This document shows positions 7,356-15,164 of a DNA stretch of 28,637 nucleotides, piece after piece; positions within the stretch are counted from its first letter, which is position 1; the number at the start of each line of letters is the position of its first letter. The stretch is from Syntrophomonadaceae bacterium (GTDB taxonomy: Bacteria > Bacillota_D > Dethiobacteria > DTU022 > PWGO01). The stretch is taken from positions 1 to 28,637 of the forward strand of contig PWGT01000101.1 in assembly GCA_003554535.1 (NCBI GenBank), written 5' to 3'. The notes beneath the pieces were generated by a model. The model had not been told where the DNA came from and searched no databases. It saw only the letters and a program-made list of their open reading frames with translations. The position numbers and the translations under genes are program-made.

Positions 7356-8948
7356 TTACATTTGCGGATAATTAGTTATCCGCTGGATTTCATCAAACAT
7401 CCCTTTCAAGCGAGGATATATTTTGATGAAAACATTGTGAAAAAGGTCTTGATATAATTTTGCATTTTTTTCACGGGGCATAAAAGTATCTTTATAATGA
7501 ACCATATTTTGAAGTGCTTCCTGAAACGTAGAATAAACTCCCGTACCCACCATGCCAAGTATGGCTGCGCCCAAACCGGAAGCCTCATGTGTATGCACTC
7601 TCTTTACCGGACGATTGAAAATATCTGCGGTAATCTGACAGATGGCATCACTCTGGGAACCACCTCCAGAAACTGCAACTGTGCGCACCTTCTTACCTGA
7701 TTTCTTTTCCACCTTGCCCAGGCCATCGTAAAGGCTAAAACCAATTCCTTCTATTATTGCCCGATAAAGATGAGTATGGGTGTGGACATCTCCAAAACCT
7801 ATTACAGTGCCTTTGGCTTTAGGCGCTAAAATGCCGGGCGACCACAAAGGTTGTAACACCAGCCCATCACATCCCGGGGGAACTTCCTCCAGGCGACTGT
7901 TCAATAACTCTTCGGGCCTAATATTCATCCGTTCGGCATTAATAACTTCTTTCTTGGAGAATTCCTTCTTAAACCAGCTAATCAACCAGTATCCCCTGAA
8001 AATCTGTATTTCCGGGTTGTAATACTCGGGTATAACCGCCGGGTAAGGAGGTAAAAACCGGATAGCCTCATAGTAACGGGGAGTAGTAGTTTGAATTGTA
8101 GCTGTTGTTCCCAGGCTGATGCTGGCCATAGTTTCATCGAGACAACCTACTCCCAAAGTTTCGCATCCCTTATCCGAACCACCTGCTATAACCGGCAAAC
8201 CTTCTGGCAAGCCTGTCTCTTCAGCAGCTTTGCCGGTTACTTGACCCAGTTCGTTACCCGGCAGAACAATTTCCGGCAATTTGGAGGGCTCAATCCCCAT
8301 TAACTTTGATTTCAATCCTTTGCCGGTTTCCCAGACTTTATTCTTGTAATCAAAAGGGATATATCCTATCTGGGAAGCATTGGAATCCCGATAATGACCA
8401 GTTAACAGATAGTTCATAAAACCCGATAATTGCAAATACTTGTCAGTTTCTTTCCATGTTTCCGGCTCATTTTCTATTAACCAGTTGGATTTGGCTTTCC
8501 GATAAAGAATGGTAAGGGTATCTTTCATTCCGGCAGCATTTATCACAAAATTTCCCAGCTTGCCCAGATCCGGTTCTCCCGAAGCCATTCTTTGATCCAG
8601 CCATAAAATAGAGGGCCTTACCACATTCCCTTTTTTGTCCAGGCAAACAGCAGTGTCCCGCAAGGCGGTCACTACAACAGCCCGCAGGCAAGGCCATAAT
8701 TCATCTCCCACATCTTCCTTCAATCCCTGTACTACTTCACATAAACTTCGCCAGTAATCCAGAGGGTCTTTCTCTGCCCAGCCGGGTCGCAATGAGAAAT
8801 AGGGCTCATATTCAAGCTTACGGATTCCTTTGATTTCCCCTTTCTCATCAAAAGCTATGGCTCTGATACTCTGGGTACCGATATCCACTGCCACTACACA
8901 ATTTTTACTTTTTTCCTGCGTTTGTTCTGTCATTTCTTCTGTTGGCAT
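7356..8948 (-). CDS. FGGY-family carbohydrate/polyol kinase, non-canonical partner of GlpD
   Basis: The protein has 530 residues from ATG 8948, chosen because AGAAGGGAAG (8957-8966) lies just upstream; the frame runs ten codons further without a site. The first ASKHA phosphate motif DIGTQSIRA (22-30) contains D22. LDQR is at 117-120, the second phosphate motif region SLGTT is at 278-282, and the adenosine motif SGGGSQSDAICQITAD is in the C-terminal third. The catalytic-base position lies in AGGSDKGCE (255-263, D259), unlike the GDQQAA of true GlpK and unlike typical xylulokinase. It uses ATP to phosphorylate a sugar or polyol. Because it sits beside glpD it may make glycerol-3-phosphate by a different branch of the family, or feed a related polyol phosphate. 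It may fall in the YgcE-like group; I am not sure. Confidence 0.82.
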   Translation of the reverse strand: MPTEEMTEQTQEKSKNCVVAVDIGTQSIRAIAFDEKGEIKGIRKLEYEPYFSLRPGWAEKDPLDYWRSLCEVVQGLKEDVGDELWPCLRAVVVTALRDTAVCLDKKGNVVRPSILWLDQRMASGEPDLGKLGNFVINAAGMKDTLTILYRKAKSNWLIENEPETWKETDKYLQLSGFMNYLLTGHYRDSNASQIGYIPFDYKNKVWETGKGLKSKLMGIEPSKLPEIVLPGNELGQVTGKAAEETGLPEGLPVIAGGSDKGCETLGVGCLDETMASISLGTTATIQTTTPRYYEAIRFLPPYPAVIPEYYNPEIQIFRGYWLISWFKKEFSKKEVINAERMNIRPEELLNSRLEEVPPGCDGLVLQPLWSPGILAPKAKGTVIGFGDVHTHTHLYRAIIEGIGFSLYDGLGKVEKKSGKKVRTVAVSGGGSQSDAICQITADIFNRPVKRVHTHEASGLGAAILGMVGTGVYSTFQEALQNMVHYKDTFMPREKNAKLYQDLFHNVFIKIYPRLKGMFDEIQRITNYPQM

Positions 8949-9166
8949 AACCCGATCTTCCCTTCTAAACATAAACAATCTATGAAATTTGTATATAAAT
9001 TCCTATTATATATTTAGCTTTTTTTAGAAGAGAATCCTGCCTGCACCATTAAAATTCGCAATAGACTGAACAAAAGATAAAATAATATAAAATTTTGTCG
9101 TAGAATTAAGTATCAGGTTTAATTGAATCTATATACCCAATTTGTCTGTAGGGCTTCTTGCCTGAT

Positions 9167-9565
9167 TCAGTTAAAATACTTGCGGTGAAAATTAGGTCCA
9201 AAAGTAAAGCGTGAAGCCCTGAGTGTCGCTCTGGTCCACATAGCTCCCAGAAAGTCTATTAAGCCAAAAATTAAAATTACCGGAGCCACATATTCCATAA
9301 TCACAAAGAATCCCAGGAAAAATATTGCTGCCACCCGAGTATGAACAGTCCACTTGAAAAAGTCAAGCATGTCTTTCCCCAAAATAGAGGCCCGGATATA
9401 ATAATAACTCATAAACAGCAGCATCATTCCCAGTACCCGGGGCAATATTTCCGGAGAATCTACCTCCACCAGATTTAATATTTTCTCGGGGGCAATTAAA
9501 AATACAATGCCTAAAAGTAATAAATATATTCCAAAAACAAGAATAGTTTTGGCAGGTTTGCCCAT
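9167..9565 (-). CDS. Small four-helix membrane protein, unknown function
   Basis: The 132-residue protein has four probable membrane helices at about 7-25, 43-61, 75-92 and 92-110. Between the first two is a short loop with IAPEKILNLV, a pattern common in small DUF4345-like membrane proteins. The C-terminus RASRFTFGPNFHRKYFN is basic and probably cytoplasmic. GGAGG lies about ten bases before the ATG. It stands alone, 218 bases upstream of the FGGY kinase start and transcribed in the same direction, and no partner is evident. I do not recognise a function. Confidence 0.6.
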   Translation of the reverse strand: MGKPAKTILVFGIYLLLLGIVFLIAPEKILNLVEVDSPEILPRVLGMMLLFMSYYYIRASILGKDMLDFFKWTVHTRVAAIFFLGFFVIMEYVAPVILIFGLIDFLGAMWTRATLRASRFTFGPNFHRKYFN

Positions 9566-9778
9566 ATCCAGGTGAGCCTCCTATCATGTTTTATTTTATG
9601 CTTATTTCTTCACTTTTCACGCTATTTTAACATTATTTATTCATTAAAACACGTGGAAATTTTTTATATTGCTCTACAAATTTACCACATGGCAAAATTT
9701 TATCCTCATGTAAACCTGTGCGCAAGCTAAACAAGGAACTGTTCAAGGAGGAAAAAAGCTCACCAAATTGAATTTCTT

Positions 9779-9793
9779 TTGTATCAAATACAA
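9779..9793. promoter_or_regulatory. Operator-like inverted repeat before the methyltransferase
   Basis: TTGTAT (9779-9784) and ATACAA (9788-9793) form a perfect 6+3+6 inverted repeat 26 bases before the ATG. The same half-sites, in the opposite arrangement, occur in the promoter at 1788-1816. A regulator site is possible, but such AT-rich repeats can arise by chance. Confidence 0.3.
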
Positions 9794-9818
9794 TAACACT
9801 ATAAAGGGGATATTATAA

Positions 9819-10718
9819 ATGATAAACAGTAATGATTATAATAATGCTCATTTTCCGGATTATAGTAGCATCAAAGCCCCCCAAACCTGGGACTTATTAT
9901 GGCAAAACACTCAAGAACAGTGCTTCTGCCGCCAGAAAAGCCTGGACGAAACAATTGAGTTCTGGAACAAAAGAGCTGATGGTTTTAAAAAAAGCGTCAT
10001 GGAAAGCGAACACGGTGAAATTAGAGTAAATGAAACTTTACACTGGCTGGAAAAGGAAGGCGTGGTCCTGAAAAATGCAAGCGTGCTTGACATTGGTGCC
10101 GGTCCCGGGCCTTTTACCTTTCCCATAGCCGAACAAGCCCGCGAGGTAGTTGCCCTTGAGCCAGCAGAGGCTATGGTAGATTATTTGCAATCCGCCAAGG
10201 AACAGAGAAATTTAAACAATATAAATATTTTATGCCAGCCATGGGAAACCGTGGACATTGAAAAAAACAACCTTAAAGAGCGTTTTGACCTGGTTTTTGC
10301 CTCTATGACACCGGGAATTAGAAATGCCGAGTCACTACATAAAGCTATTGAGTGCGCAAATAAATATTTTTATATCGGTGCTTTTGCCGGTAAAAGACAT
10401 AATCCTGCCCTATACGATCTGTGGATGCATTTAACAGGCGAAGAAATGCCTCCATGGCCGGACCACATTTTTTTTATCTATAATATCTTACACCACCAGG
10501 GTTACGATATCAGCCTAAAAATTTTTGAAGAAAAGCGAGTAGAAAAACAACCCTTAGAAAAAGCAGTTAACTACTTGCAACTTTCTATTCAATCATACTT
10601 GGAAGATACCTCAAACCTGGAAGAAAAGATTACTGATTTTTTAGAGAAAAGGTCTTCCGAAGGAATTTTAGAGCAAACTATAACCACTCGTCTGGGTAGA
10701 CTACTAATTAAAAAATAG
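9819..10718 (+). CDS. Class I SAM-dependent methyltransferase
   Basis: The protein has 299 residues. Motif I, VLDIGAGPGPFTFPIAEQ, lies at 89-106, followed by the acidic ribose ligand in VALEPAEAM (111-119). FDLVFASMTPGIRN (about 156-169) is motif IV/post-II. This is the Methyltransf_11/25-type fold. The first 80 residues carry a helical cap (WNKRADGF, about 50-56) and the last 100 contain an EEMPPWPDH segment, which together suggest a small-molecule substrate. The substrate is unknown. AAAGGGGAT precedes the ATG. It is the only plus-strand gene in the left half and is not in an operon. It converges on the radical SAM gene, with a hairpin between them. Confidence 0.8.
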   Translation: MINSNDYNNAHFPDYSSIKAPQTWDLLWQNTQEQCFCRQKSLDETIEFWNKRADGFKKSVMESEHGEIRVNETLHWLEKEGVVLKNASVLDIGAGPGPFTFPIAEQAREVVALEPAEAMVDYLQSAKEQRNLNNINILCQPWETVDIEKNNLKERFDLVFASMTPGIRNAESLHKAIECANKYFYIGAFAGKRHNPALYDLWMHLTGEEMPPWPDHIFFIYNILHHQGYDISLKIFEEKRVEKQPLEKAVNYLQLSIQSYLEDTSNLEEKITDFLEKRSSEGILEQTITTRLGRLLIKK

Positions 10719-10772
10719 AACCTCCCCAGGCTTTGACTTGTTTGTTAGATAGTTGTCCGAAGGAATCCAATG

Positions 10773-10810
10773 ACAAACTCCCACGAATAAATCTAGTCGT
10801 GGGAGTTTGT
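10773..10810. repeat. Perfect 14-base stem hairpin between convergent genes
   Basis: ACAAACTCCCACGA (10773-10786) and its exact complement TCGTGGGAGTTTGT (10797-10810) flank a ten-base loop. No run of T's follows on either strand, so it is an unusual terminator if it is one. The TCGTGGGAG stem resembles the end hairpins of IS200/IS605-family elements, but no transposase gene is near. It could be a bidirectional terminator for the two convergent genes, or a relic of a mobile element end. Confidence 0.6.
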
Positions 10811-10889
10811 TCAAGACGAAAAGAAGAGAGTATCTATTCAGCAAAACTTAAATTCCAAGCCTGGAAAAGATGCCTTCCTAATAAACTGC

Positions 10890-12242
10890 CTATTTTTTAT
10901 TACCGGTAACCCCTGTTGTTTCCCGTTCTTCTATTTTTTGCTTCCAGCGCTGGGAAAGATCCTGGAGCTGCTCGGAAATTTCAGGGCTGAATACTTGCTC
11001 AGCGCCCTCATGAGTCGGACGAGCACCACAACAACTTACCATTTTTTTTAATTCATCGGGCGAATCAATTATAGGACATGGAGCCAATGGATTATCACTA
11101 AAAGGATGTTCTTCCTGGTAAGTCTTAAACAACGGATTCTGTAAGACTTCTTTCAAACTTTTTTCTTTGATATTGTCCACCGCAAAATGTACAAAAGCAC
11201 AAGGCTCTACATCTCCTGCAGCATTTATGTGGAAATATTCCCTGCCCCCAGCTATGCAACCATTGGTAAAGTTACCGTCATTCCAAAAGTCAATAAGCAA
11301 AATAGGTTTCTGTCTCCTGATCTCCTGGACCCGATCTATTAGCCACGACCTCTGTTCAGGGGCTAACATCATATTGACATCCGGATCACTGCCAATAGGC
11401 ACATAATGGAAAGACCAAGCGTAAATACAGCCTTTTTCAATGAGGTGATCTATGAAGCTATCGCTGAACAATTCATCCAGGTTGTTGCTCATGGCAGTAA
11501 TGGATGCTCCAAAGAGTACACCTCTCTCTCGCAAGAGATCCATAGCATGCATTACTTTGTCATAAGTTCCCTTTCCGCGGCGAGCATCAGTGTATTCACG
11601 TCCACCTTCCAGGCTGAAAGAGGGGCTAAGGTTAGCCAGTTGGGCCAGTTTATCCGCCTTCTCTTCATCGATTAAAGTCCCATTTGTATAGACCATGAAG
11701 AAAGAATCAGGATGCTCTTCAAGAACTTCAAACAAATGAGGATAGCAGAAAGGCTCGCCTCCGGAAAGGACTATCCAATGAATGCCCATCTCTTTAGCTT
11801 CCGAAATTATACGGCTGAACAATTCCGGGTCTAAATGATCAGATTTGTTATATTCTCCTGCCCAGCAGCCATCACAATTCAAATTGCAGGCAGATGTAGG
11901 ATCTATCAGAATAGCTGCCGGGACATTTACTCCCAACTCTTCAGCAATTTTCTCCCGCTTGGGCTTGCCAAAGAAAGTTCCCTGAACAGCCCAACTATTG
12001 ATCAGGTTATAAAGCATCTTCTCATTTCCACACACTCTTTTTGCCTGCATTAAAGCTTCCGGTGTCCGGCGGAAATAATCTTGCAGAGAGTCAATCCACT
12101 CTTTATGATGAGGCTGCACAGCTACACTTTTTAAATATTCCATTATGGTAAATATATTTTTTTCCGGATCCTTGTGCAAATACTTTACGGCTTTATCCAA
12201 GGCAAATTCTGCCGCTTTCTGTTTTGCAGTTTCCCAAAACAT
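10890..12242 (-). CDS. Radical SAM protein with SPASM-like C-terminal cysteine region
   Basis: The protein has 450 residues from ATG 12242, set by AAGGAG at 12251-12256. An N-terminal helical region of about 105 residues precedes the radical SAM core. The [4Fe-4S]-SAM motif is C119-x3-C123-x2-C126 in ACNLNCDGCW. The SAM-binding LSGGEP is at 159-164. Downstream, C329, C348, C389 and the C404-C405 pair, with NAAGDVEPCAF (340-350), fit a SPASM/twitch domain holding one or two auxiliary clusters. Such proteins modify peptides or small molecules by radical chemistry. No precursor peptide is visible nearby and the substrate is unknown. The gene starts five bases after the stop of the HTH gene, and its ribosome site lies inside that gene, so translation is coupled. 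Confidence 0.85.
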   Translation of the reverse strand: MFWETAKQKAAEFALDKAVKYLHKDPEKNIFTIMEYLKSVAVQPHHKEWIDSLQDYFRRTPEALMQAKRVCGNEKMLYNLINSWAVQGTFFGKPKREKIAEELGVNVPAAILIDPTSACNLNCDGCWAGEYNKSDHLDPELFSRIISEAKEMGIHWIVLSGGEPFCYPHLFEVLEEHPDSFFMVYTNGTLIDEEKADKLAQLANLSPSFSLEGGREYTDARRGKGTYDKVMHAMDLLRERGVLFGASITAMSNNLDELFSDSFIDHLIEKGCIYAWSFHYVPIGSDPDVNMMLAPEQRSWLIDRVQEIRRQKPILLIDFWNDGNFTNGCIAGGREYFHINAAGDVEPCAFVHFAVDNIKEKSLKEVLQNPLFKTYQEEHPFSDNPLAPCPIIDSPDELKKMVSCCGARPTHEGAEQVFSPEISEQLQDLSQRWKQKIEERETTGVTGNKK

Positions 12243-12247
12243 GCATA

Positions 12248-12610
12248 TCACTCCTTACATACGTTGTTTTTAGGAATGTTATAAGTCTCGCGTAACATCC
12301 GCACATAATTGGCCACAGTGCTAACGGAAACATCAATTTCTCCAAATTGATGCTGCAACCACCTGAACACTTGACCAGAAGAAATATCGGAATGGTTCTG
12401 TAAAAAATTTAATATTTCGTCATGATAGCGATCAAGTTTTCTTTTACGCTTTCTTTTCTCTGCATGCAACTTGTCCGGTAAAGTATTCAAATACTTGTAA
12501 ATAGTATTTCTGGATACATTTAGTTTTCTGGCCATTTGAGATATATTCAACCCCAACTCCTGCATCTGCCTGATATTTTCGTATAACATCTCTTTCCTGG
12601 ACTCAGTCAC
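12248..12610 (-). CDS. Short HTH protein resembling the N-terminus of IS21 IstA transposase
   Basis: A 120-residue protein with a Hin/IstA-type helix-turn-helix at about 22-43 (ISQMARKLNVSRNTIYKYL). A basic hinge EKRKRKRK (51-58) follows, then a second winged-helix-like segment, HDEILNFLQ…GQVFRWLQHQFG…VSVSTVANYVRML. This is the two-part DNA-binding region of IS21-family transposases, but there is no DDE catalytic domain and the stop comes just before the radical SAM gene. I take it as a domesticated DNA-binding protein that may regulate the downstream gene; a truncated transposase is the alternative. The GTG start at 12610 follows AAAGGGGGG by six bases; the open frame runs seven codons further up. 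Confidence 0.7.
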   Translation of the reverse strand: MTESRKEMLYENIRQMQELGLNISQMARKLNVSRNTIYKYLNTLPDKLHAEKRKRKRKLDRYHDEILNFLQNHSDISSGQVFRWLQHQFGEIDVSVSTVANYVRMLRETYNIPKNNVCKE

Positions 12611-12644
12611 ATTAACCCCCCTTTCCACCAACCTTTTGCATCAT

Positions 12645-12673
12645 ATTTTATCATGGAAGTAATATTTTAGCAA
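12645..12673 (-). promoter_or_regulatory. Promoter of the HTH-radical SAM operon
   Basis: TTGCTA (12668-12673) and TAAAAT (12645-12650) on the minus strand are exactly 17 bases apart, about 35 bases before the GTG start of the HTH gene. The match to a sigma-A promoter is good. Confidence 0.55.
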
Positions 12674-12735
12674 ATTTTGTTGAGCATTTTTTAGATAAAA
12701 TTGTTCAGTTTTAATTAATGGAATATTTTTCCTTG

Positions 12736-13188
12736 TCAAGATTCCTCTACGTGCAGAAGTTCGAAGCCCGTTTCCGGATCAATCTTTCTTGTAGCCTGGC
12801 TATCTAAAATTTCCATTATTATCACTTCCCCAATATTCCATATTTCAACCCCTTTACGGGTACATCCGGTAACTGTTTGCTCCTGGCGTCCAAATGCAGA
12901 ATGTAAATGTAAAGATGGATTTCCTTCTGCACTGAGGAAAATGGTTCCCACACCAACGGCCTCGCTAACTCCTTCTAAAAATGTAAGGTTGGGCACGGGG
13001 TTTTTTTCCGTCCCTGCTTCAGGCCCGGTAATTACCTTGCTTCCCTGTTCTGCACCCCCTAGAAAAAAAACCAGCGCCGAATCAATTTTTTGCCGGTAAG
13101 CAAAATCCTCCAGAGTTTCAGGGATAATATCTCCTTGTTCAAGACGTAATATAAATATTCTTCCCTGTTTTGCTTCAGAATACTTCAT
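12736..13188 (-). CDS. PPC/DUF296-domain protein
   Basis: The 150-residue protein is a complete single PPC (DUF296) domain. VLRLEQGD-type opening strands (RIFILRLEQGD, 10-20), a glycine-rich LGGAEQGS (43-50), FLEGVSEAVGVGTIFLSAEGNP (70-91) and the metal-ligand segment PSLHLHSAFGR (91-101, H94 and H96) are present. The usual third histidine position, GGHL, is replaced by TGCTRKG, so a cysteine may complete the metal site. Prokaryotic members form trimers and bind a metal, but no reaction is settled for the family. I chose the second methionine (13188) because AAGGAG lies ten bases before it and only one base before the first. It has no clear operon partner. Confidence 0.8.
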   Translation of the reverse strand: MKYSEAKQGRIFILRLEQGDIIPETLEDFAYRQKIDSALVFFLGGAEQGSKVITGPEAGTEKNPVPNLTFLEGVSEAVGVGTIFLSAEGNPSLHLHSAFGRQEQTVTGCTRKGVEIWNIGEVIIMEILDSQATRKIDPETGFELLHVEES

Positions 13189-13298
13189 AATTATCATTCT
13201 CCTTTTGCTCTAGAATATAGTTAATGATAGCATGAGAAGTTGTTAGAAGAGGGTTAAAATGATAGTAATAAATATTGCAGCATGAACATTCTTCCCGG

Positions 13299-15080
13299 TT
13301 ATTGCTCCAAATTATCCTGAATCAATTCCCATATTTCCGGTTTTTCAAAGCCACGGCGCCAGGCAGCAATCCCTGCGAGGTCGTACTCGTTAACCAGTTC
13401 AACTCTCTGCTTCATGGAATCAGCATCTTCCAACCAGATTTTATATGTTTTATCATCATCTTCGTATACAGCAAGGTTCTGGCGGGCATCTTCATCCCAT
13501 TCTATCTCAAAGTCTCTTTCTTCAATAATATCTTCGATCCTTCCCATGGAAAAAGCTCTGGAGGAGACTTCCTCTTCTCCGTCATCACCTTCTTCAATAG
13601 TCCACTTTCGAGCATAAAAAGGAACGCCAAGCACCAATTTATCAGCAGGCACTTTTTCCAAGACTTCCTGCAGCCCTTCTTCCACCCACGGAAGTGAAGA
13701 TACAGAACCAGCTACCGGAGAAGCACCCCAGTGTTCATCGTAAGCCATGAGCATTACATAATCAACTATTTCACCAAGAGCTTCTCTATCATAGGCCAAA
13801 GACCAGTATTCGTTTTGGGTAATCATAGAAACATCTACCGAAAGAACTAAACCTTCTTCCCGGCAAAGAGGAGCTAACTCTCGTACAAACTGGGTATAAT
13901 AATCCCGGTAATCAACATGGAAATTTTCAAAATCGAGGTTAATTCCATCTAAATCATAAAGATTGGCATAAACAATGAGCTGGTCAATAACTTTCCTGCG
14001 CAAAGAAGAGCTGGTTAACACTTCGGCAGTTAAGACCGGGTCGAAAGAGTTAGTAACAAGCCCCCATACCTTGTAACCCCGCTCATGGGCCCAGTCGACA
14101 TATTCCGGCTCGGCAATATTGTGAATATTCCCTTCCTTATCATTGACATGAAACCAGGTTGGGGAAACTACTTCCAGGGAGGGCATTTCACCTATCTGCT
14201 CAATATTGGGAGGTGAATGATAATCTTCCCAAACCATTACAAAAGGATGTTCCGGTAATTTTTTTTCTGCTTTTTCTTCTTCCAATTCTTCCTCTTCCTT
14301 TTCCTCCCCGGCAAGAGCAGAATCTGGAAATTCGTATTCACCTTCCCGTCGCACATAATCTTCCTGGAGATATCCTACTTTGCCACTCTCTGCCCTGGCC
14401 AAAATCCATCCGTCTTCTTCTCCTCCTTCATCTTCCAGACGAAGAGTTTCCCCTTTTTGTAAAACTTCCAAAACTGGTTCCCGCATGGAAGGGCCGACTC
14501 GCAAACTTATGGCATCTTCGGTAAGAATTCCTTCTCTGGCTTCGTCTTCCACATTATCGATCACTACAGTATTGGTATCTTCTATGTAATCAACATATAT
14601 TTCATAAAAATCCGTTAAAAACAACAAAGGCAAATAATATAGTTCATCATCCTTCTGCCTCAAAGGAAATTCTAGCTCCACCGGGCGTAAATTTATTTCC
14701 GATTCCAGTTCTTCGCTATGTAAATGGATTACTCGCTCTTCAGTAGTGACAATTGCAGTTTCTTCTTCTTCATCCCAGTAAAGATGAGGGTCAATTTCTT
14801 CCTTAAGAGTTTGCAGGTTGATATATATCTCTCTGTCTCCGGGATGGACCAGGCCTTCGCCTACCTTACGATTCCCAATTACCAGAACTGGCTCATCTCC
14901 CCATTCGGCAGTAACCATGCCGGGTAAAAAATATATAAAAGCCCCCAGGGCAGCCACTAAAACTCCCACCAAAAGGATTATTCCCCCGTAGTTTAAAATC
15001 TTTTTTGGGCGAGTGGCCATTCCGGGAGATAAACTTCTGTTTTTTCTGTGATTATTTTTTGATAAAGAAGTCCGGCGCAT
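13299..15080 (-). CDS. Membrane-anchored GH18 glycosidase with copper-amine-oxidase-like and SH3 domains
   Basis: The 593-residue protein has a basic N-terminal tail and one membrane helix at about 32-53, so the rest lies outside the cell. Residues about 70-178 form a copper amine oxidase N-terminal-like domain (YINLQTL…YLPLLFL…TVVIDN). About 186-243 is a bacterial SH3 domain (LRVGPS…GWILAR…GYLQEDYV). A Glu-rich linker (259-274) leads to a glycoside hydrolase 18 barrel with DGINLDFE at 378-385, where E385 is the catalytic acid. This resembles spore-cortex and wall-remodelling enzymes of the YaaH/YdhD type that cut N-acetylglucosaminyl bonds. Start ATG 15080 follows GGGAGG by eight bases; the longer frame opens at a TTG inside that site. 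Confidence 0.85.
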   Translation of the reverse strand: MRRTSLSKNNHRKNRSLSPGMATRPKKILNYGGIILLVGVLVAALGAFIYFLPGMVTAEWGDEPVLVIGNRKVGEGLVHPGDREIYINLQTLKEEIDPHLYWDEEEETAIVTTEERVIHLHSEELESEINLRPVELEFPLRQKDDELYYLPLLFLTDFYEIYVDYIEDTNTVVIDNVEDEAREGILTEDAISLRVGPSMREPVLEVLQKGETLRLEDEGGEEDGWILARAESGKVGYLQEDYVRREGEYEFPDSALAGEEKEEEELEEEKAEKKLPEHPFVMVWEDYHSPPNIEQIGEMPSLEVVSPTWFHVNDKEGNIHNIAEPEYVDWAHERGYKVWGLVTNSFDPVLTAEVLTSSSLRRKVIDQLIVYANLYDLDGINLDFENFHVDYRDYYTQFVRELAPLCREEGLVLSVDVSMITQNEYWSLAYDREALGEIVDYVMLMAYDEHWGASPVAGSVSSLPWVEEGLQEVLEKVPADKLVLGVPFYARKWTIEEGDDGEEEVSSRAFSMGRIEDIIEERDFEIEWDEDARQNLAVYEDDDKTYKIWLEDADSMKQRVELVNEYDLAGIAAWRRGFEKPEIWELIQDNLEQ

Positions 15081-15164
15081 TGAAAATGCCTCCCTCAAGT
15101 AACTTTACTTAAGCTTTTATTTAATTCGACAAAAACAGAAAATACCCTTGCCCAAAATAAATCA

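Noticed and set aside
9721..9774. Short GTG-started frame before the methyltransferase
   Set aside because: Only 17 codons, no ribosome site, no known motif.
9800..9805. TATAAA as a -10 box for the methyltransferase
   Set aside because: It overlaps the ribosome binding site, and the nearest -35-like TTGTAT is only 15 bases away; a transcript from it would lack the ribosome site.
12248..12610. Intact IS21 insertion sequence
   Set aside because: Only the N-terminal DNA-binding part of IstA is present; no DDE domain, no IstB gene and no terminal repeats were seen.
15094..15113. Palindrome CTCAAGTAACTTTACTTAAG before the GH18 gene as a terminator
   Set aside because: The stem is short and AT-rich with a two-base centre and no adjacent T-run in the right place; it lies next to the ribosome site and may be chance.
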